Shown piece by piece: positions 26,605 to 35,721 of a stretch of 35,721 nucleotides of DNA; within the stretch, counting starts at the first letter, position 1, and each line of letters begins with the position of its first letter. The notes under the pieces were generated by a model, which made no database searches, was not told the origin of the DNA, and saw only the letters and a list, made by a program, of their open reading frames with translations. The DNA is from Coemansia sp. RSA 922 (lineage: Eukaryota; Kickxellomycota; Kickxellomycetes; Kickxellales; Kickxellaceae), in assembly GCA_027577415.1 (NCBI GenBank), contig JANBQS010000105.1:1-35721 (forward strand), in the 5' to 3' direction. Made by a program: the position numbers and the translations under genes.

Positions 26605-28116
26605 TTAAGCAGGCGCAGAGTAGGCGATGGTCAGGCTCTCAGGAATCGCTGTACTATCCACCGATACAACCACTTGCAACATGGGCTTTCCGTTCTTGGT
26701 CACTGTGCTTAACATGGTCCTAGCATGTGGAACTGCTGCTGCCAGCGACTGGTGGACATGGTTCGTGGCAATGACGCGAGCCTGATCAGTCACGCTTCTA
26801 AAATCAGGTCGGTTAGTAACAACAGTGTTTGAGGAGATGAGCCCCGCCAACTCAGCCGATCCCAGCGAGAACTCCGATGCCAACGAGCCTAGCTTGCCTA
26901 TGCTACTCGGCCCTACATGAGTAGTAGGGAACAATGGCGTACCAGCAGGGTACGTAGAGTCGGCCACGAGCTGTCCTGACTTTGTGACAGACGATTGTAC
27001 GCTAGCTGACCACAAATCCGCACTGGCCGAAGTTGGTGACGTTGGACGTGGTCCTGGAAGCGAGGGCGGGAAGTAGTTTGTTTGGTCGGTGCCCAGCCAC
27101 TTGGCGCTCCCCGAGGGTTTTGATGCCCAGTCGTTGGTAAATGTCATTAAAACAGGCAGGCCGTCAGTAGTTGTCGGGGTCTCAGCAGGGGCGATAGTCA
27201 GTCCTACGTTGGTGCCAAACAGCGGCTTGACATAGGGACCCAAGGCAACCGATGGCGCACCCTTGGTCTGAATGCCCCGGCCATACGAGTATAGGGCGTT
27301 GAGGTCAGTGTCTGCTTCTGTAATATACTCGCTGACGTATACGACATGGGTCATAGTCGACGTGCTCTCCGATACGTATAGGATCACCACACCCGAAGTA
27401 TCTCCATCCTCACCGTTATTCTCGGCTGCGTCATCGGTCTTGCTGCTATCGACAAGAATTTCATCTTCGGTCTGAGCGGGCTCGCCCACAGTAATTAAAG
27501 GACGCGCCTCGAGCAATGCCGGAAGCGTATCATTACTTTCGAATCTCTTTATCGCCAAAATAGGTTTTCCCGGGACGTTGACTACGAGTAGCTCCTTGCC
27601 TGTGTATGATTCTTGTTTTCCGTAATTTTCGATACGCACGTCAGCACAATTCATGAAAAATGGGCGCTGACCGGTTGCTGGTATCCACGTCCAGGCGAAT
27701 ATGGCGCTCTTTGATGCGGGAAGTTTATCGGGAATCGGCACTTCGTATCCGCCGTTAACTGTATCTAGGAAGCAGTTTCCTAACTTGTCCCAGATCACTG
27801 CAAAGCTTGTTCCGTTGTCGTAAGATACTGCGAATTGACAGTCGCCGCCCTGCCGTGCCGCCATGCCGTCGAAAAATACTTTGAGATCTTGGCCAGCCAC
27901 CAACGTGCCTTGTACAGGACCCGGTGATGATTTGCGACAGGGATACCCGTTTTTGCCTCCCAGTGGCGACTTCATATTGTAATCGACGTCGTCGGCGGTA
28001 ATGTAAAACTTGCTAAACTTTGAGCGACGCGGTGGCGGCTCTCTCATCTCCACCTGGGCGCAGCACAAGTCGATCAGCAGCGCTATTGCCGAAATGTACT
28101 TTAGAAGCATGATCAT
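26605..28116 (-). CDS. Secreted LPMO-like (AA11-related fold) protein lacking the expected copper-ligand histidines
   Basis: 503 residues. Signal peptide MIMLLKYISAIALLIDLCCA; predicted mature N-terminus Q21-V-E-M. Blocks resembling fungal AA11-type and related lytic polysaccharide monooxygenases are EMREPPPRRSKF, DYNMKSPLGGKNGYPC, GGDCQFAVSYDNGTSF, FAWTWIPATGQRPFFMNCADV, with cysteines 60, 93, 115 and 157 in the family spacing. In active LPMOs the mature N-terminal residue is His, and a second His stands in the HGGG-S/D-C block. Here these positions appear to be Gln21 and Gln89 (ARQGGDC). A ~330-residue Ser/Thr/Pro-rich tail follows; no GPI signal is clear. It is likely a cell-wall or extracellular protein. 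Absence of copper chemistry is inference from the alignment I recall. Single exon; no neighbouring carbohydrate gene except GH17 3 kb away. Confidence 0.72.
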   Translation of the reverse strand: MIMLLKYISAIALLIDLCCAQVEMREPPPRRSKFSKFYITADDVDYNMKSPLGGKNGYPCRKSSPGPVQGTLVAGQDLKVFFDGMAARQGGDCQFAVSYDNGTSFAVIWDKLGNCFLDTVNGGYEVPIPDKLPASKSAIFAWTWIPATGQRPFFMNCADVRIENYGKQESYTGKELLVVNVPGKPILAIKRFESNDTLPALLEARPLITVGEPAQTEDEILVDSSKTDDAAENNGEDGDTSGVVILYVSESTSTMTHVVYVSEYITEADTDLNALYSYGRGIQTKGAPSVALGPYVKPLFGTNVGLTIAPAETPTTTDGLPVLMTFTNDWASKPSGSAKWLGTDQTNYFPPSLPGPRPTSPTSASADLWSASVQSSVTKSGQLVADSTYPAGTPLFPTTHVGPSSIGKLGSLASEFSLGSAELAGLISSNTVVTNRPDFRSVTDQARVIATNHVHQSLAAAVPHARTMLSTVTKNGKPMLQVVVSVDSTAIPESLTIAYSAPA

Positions 28117-29238
28117 ACACCGCTCGAGAGTAATGGTCTTCGATAGAGCAAAGTATAATAATAAAAATAGTGAGCAGACAAACTAGAACGAAACAAAAAA
28201 TCCTAGTCTTGGAGGGCACTAGTTGTCACCCGCATCTTTGCTGAACAGCAGTAGCATGCTCGGTATTTAGCAACTGCTCGTCATCCCCCCTTATAACATT
28301 CTTTGTCGTGCGGGGTTGATAGTGACCCTCCAGGTGAGCGATTTAAAGAAGGAATTAGAAGCCCTTGACAGGCCAGTGACCGACGCCAGCGTGAATATGC
28401 AGGGGCTCTTGCTAATATTGCTAGCAGTGGCAATATGCGAATCGAGGTGGTGCCCACTAACTTACAAGCTGGTCGAGATTATACACGGGCACAGTTACTT
28501 AAGTGTAAGATGTGCCAGCAGCGGCTACATTATACTACTTCCACCCCCGCACTCGACGGATAGGGTCTTTGGTCCCTGGTTGGCCACCATTCTGCCTTGC
28601 TATCTAAATGGATGGCTGTTCCTCGTACATAAGCTGGCAATTAGAAACAAGCACACATAGAAGAAATCCTTTATTGGCATCTCAGAGAGCTGCCACTTGA
28701 GCGAATAAGCTAACCCCTTAGCCAATTCATGTGCTTGTTTTAGAGGCCTATTGGAAATAGTAATATACCCCGACGAAAAGACAACAGTAGATGATATTAT
28801 AAAAAAAAAACGTGACGAGTCAATTAAATGGGGCTTATTATATTAATGCTAGCTAAGATTAGTTAAGTTGTAGCTCTTAGTCATGCACTATATATCAGGT
28901 ACATAGCTAACATTTTGAAAGCTCCATATCTTTTTCTACCATTGAGAAGCCACTCATTAAGTATCAGTAGCTTTTTTTACTAGTCTTATATTAACTATCA
29001 ATAAACCAATACATACCAGCTAACATTTTAAATCGTGTTACTTATTTGTTATAACATCTACCCAATTGCCTTATGTGGTGTAAATACAAGCACTATTTTG
29101 CTCATACACTTCAAATGAACACAGCTTAATCACGCCCATTATTCTTTGGCACATATCAAAGTTGTTATCTCATTAATTAGCTCTCTCAAAGGCTTTACTT
29201 ATATAATTTTAGCACGTAGTTACTTTTTTATTATCAAA
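28117..29238. other. Gap between the LPMO-like gene and the fructosamine kinase gene
   Basis: 1.1 kb without a convincing gene. The left part (28256-28563) has a coding-like signal in two frames, described in the findings. From about 28660 the sequence is very AT-rich and contains two copies of AGCTAACATTTT (within 28905-28917 and 29018-29029) and a CTAGCTAA/TAGTTAAG cluster near 28850-28868. No RNA gene recognised. The right end is probably the promoter of the fructosamine kinase gene. Confidence 0.45.
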
Positions 29239-30165
29239 ATGACCAGCACAAATTCGACCGTCGAGCTCATCAGGGCCTTGAACGGTTCTGGGCAGTTTGC
29301 AGATGACAATATCACTTTGCTGACTCCTATTGGCAGCAGTAAGATAAACGATACATATATGGCCGACACGACTAACGGATGCCGGTACTTTGTCAAGCAC
29401 CACATCGCTGACACCGATATGGACCAGCAGTCATGCATAAAGATGTTTGAAGCAGAGGTAGCGGGACTAAGCGCTCTACAACAGACTGGCGCATTCCGTG
29501 TGCCTCAGACTCTTGGTATAGTCCCAGTGTCCGATGGCGCCTTCCTGGTAACCGAGTATATTCAGCTGCAGCCGCTTAGTGACCAGAAAAAGTTTGGCCA
29601 AGCACTAGCCGCAATGCACTTGGCCAAGGGACCGGATAGGTTTGGATTCCACATCGACAACTACATTGGTACCACGCCACAGCTAAACAGTTGGAAGGAG
29701 AGCTGGTTAGACTTTCTATATATGCGGCTAAAGTTCCAGTTTGACCAGGCACCATTTCCCGAAGAGGCGCAGAGACAGGCTGAACAGCTACTAGCGAACC
29801 TTCCGACCTTCTTTCAGGACATACCAAATATAGTCCCGTCGATCATTCATGGCGATCTGTGGAGCGGCAACTGTGCGGCGGACGAAAATGGAGAGCCAGT
29901 GGTTTATGATCCAGCGGTCTACTGGGGTCACAACGAGTCGGAGCTTGGCATCATGAGACTGTTTGGCAGATTTAGCGACGAGCTCTATGAGGCATATCAC
30001 GCATATATCCCCAAAGCACCGGGTTTCGACAAGCGCGCTCCTATCTATGAACTATACCACCTCGTCAACCATCTCAACATGTTTGGTGTAGCTTATCTGG
30101 GTCGCTGCACACACTTGCTACAAATTATCAGCGATCAGCTAGCCCAAGATATGGCGAATAAATGA
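29239..30165 (+). CDS. Fructosamine-3-kinase family protein (FN3K/FN3KRP-like)
   Basis: 308 residues from ATG 29239 (MTSTNSTVELIRALNGSG); an upstream in-frame extension of 31 codons is Ile/Phe-rich leader and is not used. Protein-kinase-like fold: strand pair TPIGSSKINDTYMAD, the ATP-lysine segment CRYFVKHH at 48-55, helix C FEAEVAGLSAL at 70-80, hinge LVTEYI, catalytic loop HGDLWSGN at 204-211 and the metal-binding Asp224 in VVYDPAVYWGHNESELGIMRLFG. The length equals bacterial and human FN3K proteins (about 290-309). Family knowledge: these kinases phosphorylate fructosamines or ribulosamines on glycated proteins so that the adduct falls off. Whether this protein acts on glycated protein or a small metabolite cannot be told from sequence. 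All catalytic residues are present. Confidence 0.92.
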   Translation: MTSTNSTVELIRALNGSGQFADDNITLLTPIGSSKINDTYMADTTNGCRYFVKHHIADTDMDQQSCIKMFEAEVAGLSALQQTGAFRVPQTLGIVPVSDGAFLVTEYIQLQPLSDQKKFGQALAAMHLAKGPDRFGFHIDNYIGTTPQLNSWKESWLDFLYMRLKFQFDQAPFPEEAQRQAEQLLANLPTFFQDIPNIVPSIIHGDLWSGNCAADENGEPVVYDPAVYWGHNESELGIMRLFGRFSDELYEAYHAYIPKAPGFDKRAPIYELYHLVNHLNMFGVAYLGRCTHLLQIISDQLAQDMANK

Positions 30166-30216
30166 TATTGCACAATGTTCTAGCTAATGTTGAGAATAAA
30201 AACGACTACTTCATAC

Positions 30217-31392
30217 TCAAATGAAGGCAGACACGGCCAGAGCGGCCATCGACGCAGCAATGCTCACAGCTGAGAGGCCTGAGCCAACTGGCGACCACGC
30301 GGCGCTGTTCTTGCTCGTATCAGATTTCTCCTGAGAGTCGGATGACTTGTCGCTGTCGCTGTCCGTGCCCGAGGGCTTGCCATCGCTCTTGTCAGTGTTC
30401 GAGTGGCCGTTTGGCGTGCTGGAAGGCTTGCTGCCAGTTTTGGACGACGATGATGACGCAGGCGTCGACGAGGAAGAGGAAGAAGACGGCTTATTGCTGG
30501 GAACAAAGCCCTTGCAGTCATACATCGGGGAGGCGAACTTTGGCGTCTTGTCGCCCTTGAGGACACCCCAGTGAGTCTCCACGTCGCTGGCGTTAGTGAC
30601 GGGCTTCCAAGCCTCATCAAACGCCGAGAACCAAATGTAGTCGATTTTCTCCAAATTGGCACGGCAAATAAACTCCTTCAGGTAGCGCTGCTCGTTAGCC
30701 AGGGAGGGCACGGCAGCATCAAAGTTGCCACCAGCGTCGGGCCAGCCAGTCTCGCCCACGACGACCTTCTTTGAGCCAGCCAGCTTTTGGATGGCATAGA
30801 TGTGCTCAAACACCTTGTCCTGAGCACCCTCGATAGGAGTGCCCTCCCAGAACGGGAAGGCGTGGACGTTGACATAGTCGACGGCTGCAACCAAGGTTGG
30901 GTCGTAGTATGGCCAGGTCTCGGAGGCCGTGACAGGGATGCTGCCCAGGCCGATCTTGGTCAAAGCGGCCTTTGTGTCGCGGACCTTGGCGGCGATCTGA
31001 GCCGACGTCTGCTCCTTGCGGTAGATGGCCTCATTGCCGACAATAACAGCAGAGACATGCTTTTTGAAATCAAACACGCCAGCCAGACGGATAAGCTCGT
31101 TTCTGTCGGCCTCGTACACGGACTCGACGTTGCTGACCCACATGCCTAGCTGCACCTTCCAGTCGGTGTTCTCCATGGCGCGGAGGACAGGCTCACCCTG
31201 GTTGCAGTCTTTGACCGAGTAGATGCGCACTTGGTTGGTGTACTTGCTGAGCACGCTCAGGTCATCACGCACCGTGTCGACTGTTGGGCAGGCGCCAGTC
31301 TTGAGCTGCTTCGGGTTATACGAAAAGCCGTTGAATAGGTTAGCCGCGGCGGCAGCCGTGGCAAGGGTAGCCAGCGTAAGTGTCAGCTTCAT
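30217..31392 (-). CDS. GH17 cell-wall glucanase/glucanosyltransferase, GPI-anchored
   Basis: 391 residues. Signal peptide MKLTLTLATLATAAAAA; mature start NLFNGFSYNPKQLKTGACPT. TIM-barrel GH17 domain to about residue 295: acid/base Glu121 in VIVGNEAIYR and nucleophile Glu214 in VVVGETGWPDAGG, both intact, with VNVHAFPFWEG between them. A Ser/Thr/Lys/Asp-rich stalk follows (about 300-365), then a GPI-attachment pattern: small residues in KNSAAWSPVGSG and a hydrophobic tail ending in ALAVSAFI. Family knowledge: relatives such as Bgl2 and Scw4 cleave and re-join beta-1,3-glucan in the cell wall. GPI anchoring would keep it at the plasma membrane or wall. A TATA box and CT-rich leader on the minus strand suggest high expression. 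Single exon; divergent from Dus2. Confidence 0.94.
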   Translation of the reverse strand: MKLTLTLATLATAAAAANLFNGFSYNPKQLKTGACPTVDTVRDDLSVLSKYTNQVRIYSVKDCNQGEPVLRAMENTDWKVQLGMWVSNVESVYEADRNELIRLAGVFDFKKHVSAVIVGNEAIYRKEQTSAQIAAKVRDTKAALTKIGLGSIPVTASETWPYYDPTLVAAVDYVNVHAFPFWEGTPIEGAQDKVFEHIYAIQKLAGSKKVVVGETGWPDAGGNFDAAVPSLANEQRYLKEFICRANLEKIDYIWFSAFDEAWKPVTNASDVETHWGVLKGDKTPKFASPMYDCKGFVPSNKPSSSSSSSTPASSSSSKTGSKPSSTPNGHSNTDKSDGKPSGTDSDSDKSSDSQEKSDTSKNSAAWSPVGSGLSAVSIAASMAALAVSAFI

Positions 31393-31749
31393 GGTTTAGA
31401 TACAAATTGCGAAATGTAAGGACTAGTTGGCCAGCAACACAAAGGAGGGAAAAGGTAGGGAACAGAGTGTAGATAGAGTGGAGAGAGGGAGAGATAGAGA
31501 GCGCGGTCTCAATAGTCCCATCCAGGAGACTGTTTTATAGTGGGGCAGCTTTGTATTCCCCAAAAGCACAACAACTCCTATAAATAGTTGGCGTACAAAA
31601 ATATGTGGCCTGACAGGCTCGCTTCTGAGGATTTTCCAGCTCGGCTCGCTACATTAACTCTTCAGTTAGCTTGCTGAATTTCGGCAAGTCTTTCTTTGCT
31701 TATAAACCAAATTACTATTGTTATTTCCTAATTGGCATTGAACTAAAGC
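31393..31749. promoter_or_regulatory. Divergent promoter region of the GH17 glucanase and Dus2
   Basis: For the GH17 gene, TATAAAA lies on the minus strand at 31539-31533, about 140 bp before the ATG, followed on that strand by a CT-rich leader (the GA-rich block 31460-31502 as written). For Dus2, TATAAATA lies on the plus strand at 31579-31586, about 165 bp before the ATG. No gene is seen in the gap. Confidence 0.55.
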
Positions 31750-32871
31750 ATGGCCTCGAATGGAATGACCACGAATGACAGCAAGCGCACAGAGTGGAGA
31801 GACAGATACCGGAACGGGTTCTTCCTTGCGCCTATGGTCAGAGTCGGCACTCTCCCTATGCGCCTGCTGGCACGGCAGTACGGAGCTGACTTGCTGTGGG
31901 CGCCCGAAATTGTCGACAAGAGCATCGTGGGCTGCGAGCGAGTAGTTGACGACAAGACAGGCGTCATATCCTATATAAAGCACGACAAGGATATATTCAC
32001 TACGCATCCTAGCGAGAAACAGCAGGTGATATTCCAGCTTGGATCGGCTGGACCTGAAACTGCGCTGGCAGCAGCCAAAGCCGTCGAACAGGACGTGTCT
32101 GGGTTTGACCTGAACTGCGGGTGTCCGAAAAAGTTCTCGATCCAAGGCGGAATGGGCGCAGCTCTCATGTCAGATCCCGACAGACTGTGCTCGATTCTCG
32201 ACATACTCGTGAGGAACATCGATCTGCCTATTACTTGCAAGATTCGGGTGTTTGACGACGTGGAAAAGACTCTGGAGCTGGTCAGAAAGATCGCCGCTAC
32301 GGGAATTTCGGCGCTGACTGTGCATTGTCGCACAAGGGATATGCGACCGCACGAAAAGGCCATGTGGAGCCGCCTGAAGGACGTAGTTAGCGAGCTGCCG
32401 GATCTGCCTATAATCCTTAACGGCGATATCTACGAGTACACAGACGTGCAAAGGGCACGCGATGAAACCGGTGCGAGCAGCGTTATGACTGCCCGAGGGG
32501 CGGCTGCTAACCCGTCGATATTTCGCTCCGAGGGCATGTTGCCTACGATGGAAGCTGCCCAGGAGTACACAAAGTACGCTGTGCGAACCAGCAACAACTT
32601 TGTCAACACAAAGTACACGCTGCTGCAAATGTACCCCGATACAAAGACCGAGCAGTTTGCCTTGCTTCGTGGCACGCGCAAGTACAAGGACATGTGCGAG
32701 GCAATGGGTCTGGCCGAGTTTTACGAGTCTGAGGGCGCAGAGCTCGTCCACAGCCGCGCTGAGCCTCCGGACGCCAACGCCAATAAGCGGTCTACGTCAA
32801 CCACAGACGCAACCTTACAATGCGTAGCTGAATCGGCTTCCAAGCCCTCACCAAAGCGGGTTAAGGTTTGA
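31750..32871 (+). CDS. tRNA-dihydrouridine(20) synthase, Dus2 family
   Basis: 373 residues. TIM-barrel FMN enzyme with FFLAPMVRVGTLPMR at 24-38, FQLGSAGPETALAAAKAVEQDVSGFDLNCGCPKKFSIQGG around 95-134 (split here by description: the catalytic Cys125 lies in NCGCP), KIRVF, and TVHCRTRDMRPHEKA, the FMN-phosphate and tRNA contact region. ILNGDIYEY and ASSVMTARGAAANPSIF complete the FMN site. It reduces uridine 20 in the D-loop of cytosolic tRNAs, using NADPH. The animal Dus2 double-stranded RNA-binding domain is missing; instead there is a short basic tail (SKPSPKRVKV). The overall pattern is closest to Dus2 (yeast Smm1) rather than Dus1, 3 or 4. The start at 31750 is the first ATG; Met6 is also possible. 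Confidence 0.92.
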   Translation: MASNGMTTNDSKRTEWRDRYRNGFFLAPMVRVGTLPMRLLARQYGADLLWAPEIVDKSIVGCERVVDDKTGVISYIKHDKDIFTTHPSEKQQVIFQLGSAGPETALAAAKAVEQDVSGFDLNCGCPKKFSIQGGMGAALMSDPDRLCSILDILVRNIDLPITCKIRVFDDVEKTLELVRKIAATGISALTVHCRTRDMRPHEKAMWSRLKDVVSELPDLPIILNGDIYEYTDVQRARDETGASSVMTARGAAANPSIFRSEGMLPTMEAAQEYTKYAVRTSNNFVNTKYTLLQMYPDTKTEQFALLRGTRKYKDMCEAMGLAEFYESEGAELVHSRAEPPDANANKRSTSTTDATLQCVAESASKPSPKRVKV

Positions 32872-33010
32872 TGACCATGTGATTTTTTTTATTCACCAAT
32901 ACATATGCGATCTAGAGCTGTTCCAGAGCTGTGCTCGCTTCTTCCTTCTTTCAATTGTACTAATTCGCCTCGCATTTTTTTCTTCTATTTTTTTTTACTA
33001 GTGGAGACAA

Positions 33011-35721
33011 ATGCCACCAGTCAACCCAGCATCTGGTCGTAGTCATGTCTCCATTTTCGACAGGCGTGGCCAAAAGCCCAATCGTGGACGCACACCGGTT
33101 GGAGGAGCCTCGAATGCCAACCAGTCGTCTAGTCATCGCGGTAGTGGCAGCGGCAACCAGAGCGCACATGGCGACGACGCCAGTCAGGGCGCCGGCGCGC
33201 TATTTAACAAAACGTGTATGCTAAGAGTTCACGAGGATACCTTTTCGTCGAGTGACTTGGTGCTGAACCCGTCGTTCTTTCCAGGCATCCGCGTGGGCGA
33301 TATTGTCGCTATCAGACCCATTCCCGACGGCGATGACGGCAGCGGAGACGTAGCCTCGCCCAAGGGCCAATTAGACACAGAGTCTGGAGCGGGCGGAGCC
33401 CATACGAGTGAATCCGCCAACACTGGCAACAAAGGCAAGGGCTCCGCACCACCGCATGGCAAGCCTTCCGCTACAACAGCAAACAGCGGCCAAGTCACCG
33501 ACACTGGCGAACAAGGCGCTGACTCAAAGCCTGGTCCAGGTCGGGTAGAGTTGCGCGACCAGCCGCGTGGAACGACGTTGGATACTGGTCGTGCCAGCGA
33601 TGTGCGTCGCACGGGTCAACCCTCTGGCTCATTTACGCCCAAAACTCCAAGTAGGTGGCGAGTCATGAGGGAGAGCAGTGGGGAGCTTGTGCGCGATGAG
33701 GAGCGTGCCGACGACGACCACAACGAGAGCATTTTAAAGCCCGACCCGCATCGTGAGATCCTGCTAAAAGTAGGCGAGGTTAGAAGGGATGCACAACTGC
33801 TTCAAGCGTCTGTCATCAACCATGTTGCCCGCGCGCTGTGGGGTGACTACCTGAATAGCCAACGAGTAGCCATTCGCAAGATCGACATGCGCAACCCCGA
33901 CGAGCGCGAGTCTATTCGTGCCGACTTTGTTGAAATCGCCTTCCGCGACCAGTACGTCGGCCGCAGCGATATGTGGAGGTTGTGGCGGAATCTGTCGCTC
34001 AAGATTGTTCACAACAACAAGCCCACCAATATGGAGGGCCTGATTCGTGCGTCTGTGCGGCGGATCTACAAGGACGGGCGCCAGATATCCTGTGGCTACA
34101 TTGACAGTCAGAGTCAGCCCATCTTTCGCTCAGAGTCGGGCCGCTTTATGATATTTATTCAAATGTCGGAAGAAATGTGGTCCTACCAGGAGGACGGCAA
34201 CTTGTGCTTTGAAAAGGCTGTCAACTCATTCATGACCGAGTTGTTTCGACGGTGGAACGAAAAGCAGCTTAACCACATGGTGACGATCGTCATGTTTTCG
34301 CGTTGGTTCTACAATGCACGCGATAGTCTGTTCTTTCAGGACCTGATTCTTGACGAGGACAGCGGCCGATACTACCGCGACTACTACAAGGTTATTGCCG
34401 ATATGGAGGTTCGCCCAGACTGGTCCGTATTTCTGCCTGAGATTCTCTCAGAGTTCAACAGCTACCGCCGCGACATTCAGGAGATCCAAACCATCACCGG
34501 CAACCGTCTGCGTGGTGATCTGAGCAAGGCTCACCAGGGCAACATACTTGAGGCGATCAACCTTGGCATAAACAGCTTTTCCAGCCACCACGTGGACCGT
34601 GACTTGTCTAGAACGGGACTAAGCACTATCGTCATCACGCCGTCGTTTGGCGTCTTTGACGTGACCAAGAAGCTTCTGCGAATGACCACCGAGCGTATGT
34701 TGCACTACGGTATGCGTGCTGATTTCGTGTGTCTCGCTCCAAAGCCACTGTTTAGACCGCCGGTTTTCCGCTTCAAAGCTCCTCCGGTCCCCACTGAGCA
34801 AGAGCAAAAGCGTGCGCTGGCGCTGCGAGAGAATGATAGGATTATCGAGAGGCAAGCCAGGACCACTGAGCTTAACTCAGTCTCCCCGCTAGACGAAGGC
34901 CCGCCTGGGTTCATCAGCCCAGTAACCAGTGCGCACACCACGGCGCTGCCCAAGGACCGCGGAGAAAAGGCTGTAGCACTATCCACGGCACTTGTCAACG
35001 TCGACCCGATCATGCTTGACCCACTCTACTTTAACGAGGAAAAGTGGGAGCTAAACCTCTTGCCTTATCTTACTGGCACATCGCCAAAGTCCAATGCCGT
35101 TGACGACAGCGTGAAGGCACCATCGACTCTCGCAGCGTCAACAACGGCGCTTGGATCCATCGACAAGAGCTCCAAGCAGGACCCCGGCTCTCTGTTCCCC
35201 GGCTCGATTGCCAGTGTGCTACTCAGTAACCCCGACAACGTTTCAGACATCCCCAGCGCCATCCTAGAGTTGCGTACCGCCGACTACCCGTTCTTTTCAC
35301 AGCCAAAGGCCTGCCCAGCGAACAAAGATCGCCTTGTCACCCACTGCTATTTCCCGTATTGGGTTGACTGCGGGTTCTACAACAACTTTGACGACCCGGT
35401 GTCTGAGCGAGCTAGTAGCTTTAAGCCCTCGTGTAAGATGGGTGATCTGTCAGTGACTGGCGTGTCTAGCTACATGCGAATGACGCCGTCGGTGCCATAT
35501 TTAGACTTGAGCACCTTTGACCAGGGATTGGCTTCGGCGCTAAAGCTTGACACTCAGTCGGTATCAGGGGTTGAAAGTATGGCTGACGAGCGGTTTAGGT
35601 CTCGCGATGAGGAATCGCGCTCAATGGAGGTACACTTTTTCTCGGCAACTAGGGACGTCGGGCATGGCAGGATTCTCCCGCTGGATCGCAAGCTGCCATC
35701 TGTTCATAGCCGCGAGCGGCT
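33011..35721 (+). CDS. IML1: IML1/DEPDC5, GATOR1 (SEACIT) subunit, N-terminal part cut by window edge
   Basis: Open frame from ATG 33011 to the right edge: 903 codons with no stop. The first ~60 residues are Gly/Ser-rich. Then CMLRVHEDTFSSSDLVLNPSFFPGIRVGDIVAI, the Iml1 N-terminal domain start, with a disordered insert at ~110-220. The core includes RASVRRIYKDGRQISCGYID, FMIFIQMSEEMWSYQEDG, EKAVNSFMTELFRRW, VTIVMFSRWFYNA, YYRDYYKVIADMEVRPDW, HVDRDLSRTGLSTIVITPS and DFVCLAPKPLFRPPVFRF, all typical of Iml1/DEPDC5. Family knowledge: with Npr2 and Npr3 it forms the GAP that inactivates Rag/Gtr GTPases and so TORC1 when amino acids are scarce; it sits on the vacuole. The DEP domain and GAP-related C-terminus lie beyond the window. 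A TTTTTACTAG just before the ATG could be the acceptor of a 5' leader intron. Confidence 0.93.
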   Translation, partial: MPPVNPASGRSHVSIFDRRGQKPNRGRTPVGGASNANQSSSHRGSGSGNQSAHGDDASQGAGALFNKTCMLRVHEDTFSSSDLVLNPSFFPGIRVGDIVAIRPIPDGDDGSGDVASPKGQLDTESGAGGAHTSESANTGNKGKGSAPPHGKPSATTANSGQVTDTGEQGADSKPGPGRVELRDQPRGTTLDTGRASDVRRTGQPSGSFTPKTPSRWRVMRESSGELVRDEERADDDHNESILKPDPHREILLKVGEVRRDAQLLQASVINHVARALWGDYLNSQRVAIRKIDMRNPDERESIRADFVEIAFRDQYVGRSDMWRLWRNLSLKIVHNNKPTNMEGLIRASVRRIYKDGRQISCGYIDSQSQPIFRSESGRFMIFIQMSEEMWSYQEDGNLCFEKAVNSFMTELFRRWNEKQLNHMVTIVMFSRWFYNARDSLFFQDLILDEDSGRYYRDYYKVIADMEVRPDWSVFLPEILSEFNSYRRDIQEIQTITGNRLRGDLSKAHQGNILEAINLGINSFSSHHVDRDLSRTGLSTIVITPSFGVFDVTKKLLRMTTERMLHYGMRADFVCLAPKPLFRPPVFRFKAPPVPTEQEQKRALALRENDRIIERQARTTELNSVSPLDEGPPGFISPVTSAHTTALPKDRGEKAVALSTALVNVDPIMLDPLYFNEEKWELNLLPYLTGTSPKSNAVDDSVKAPSTLAASTTALGSIDKSSKQDPGSLFPGSIASVLLSNPDNVSDIPSAILELRTADYPFFSQPKACPANKDRLVTHCYFPYWVDCGFYNNFDDPVSERASSFKPSCKMGDLSVTGVSSYMRMTPSVPYLDLSTFDQGLASALKLDTQSVSGVESMADERFRSRDEESRSMEVHFFSATRDVGHGRILPLDRKLPSVHSRER

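Overview
The window reads as nuclear DNA of an early-diverging fungus. Genes are mostly single-exon with a few short GT-AG introns (about 70 to 105 nt, plus one of 314 nt and one GC-AG intron). Intergenic DNA is AT-rich with long homopolymer runs. Proteins are clearly fungal or opisthokont: GH17 GPI-anchored glucanase, Nha1/Sod2-type antiporter, Pab1, Mcm4, Iml1. Several families present are absent from yeasts and best known from animals: MMAA-type cobalamin GTPase, SCAI, RNF220-like RING ligase, UBE2W, NDUFAF7, fructosamine kinase. That mix fits Zoopagomycota/Kickxellomycotina or a related early lineage; the exact placement is inference.

Layout. 1-1446: COX11 (minus, runs off the left edge) and a four-exon SAP30-like gene (plus) share a divergent promoter. 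1514-6457: three minus-strand genes, MMAA/MeaB-type GTPase, CCDC43-like protein and a 970-residue unrecognised helical protein; the last shares a 395-bp divergent promoter with MCM4 (6853-9768, plus). 9833-13480: a gene-poor, AT-rich block with a tandem array of four related small genes, all on the minus strand (two full-length, one short at the C-terminus, one with an in-frame stop). 14275-19313: mitochondrial bL28 (plus), RNF220-like and SCAI (minus), UBE2W (plus, three exons). 19373-23742: Na+/H+ antiporter (minus) and poly(A)-binding protein (plus) from a shared upstream region. 24031-26538: an unrecognised disordered protein and NDUFAF7 (plus). 26605-28116: a secreted LPMO-like protein (minus), followed by 1.1 kb without a convincing gene. 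29239-32871: fructosamine-3-kinase-like (plus), GH17 glucanase (minus), Dus2 (plus). 33011 to the end: IML1/DEPDC5 (plus, runs off the right edge).

Most genes are unrelated housekeeping functions. Several concern mitochondria: COX11 (complex IV copper delivery), NDUFAF7 (complex I assembly), bL28m, and MMAA (propionate/methylmalonyl-CoA metabolism with vitamin B12). The two most unusual items are the tandem family of small proteins at 9.8-13.5 kb, which I do not recognise and whose predicted layout resembles a PB1/ubiquitin-like fold with an added C-terminal helix, and the LPMO-like secreted protein in which both expected copper-ligand histidines appear to be glutamine.
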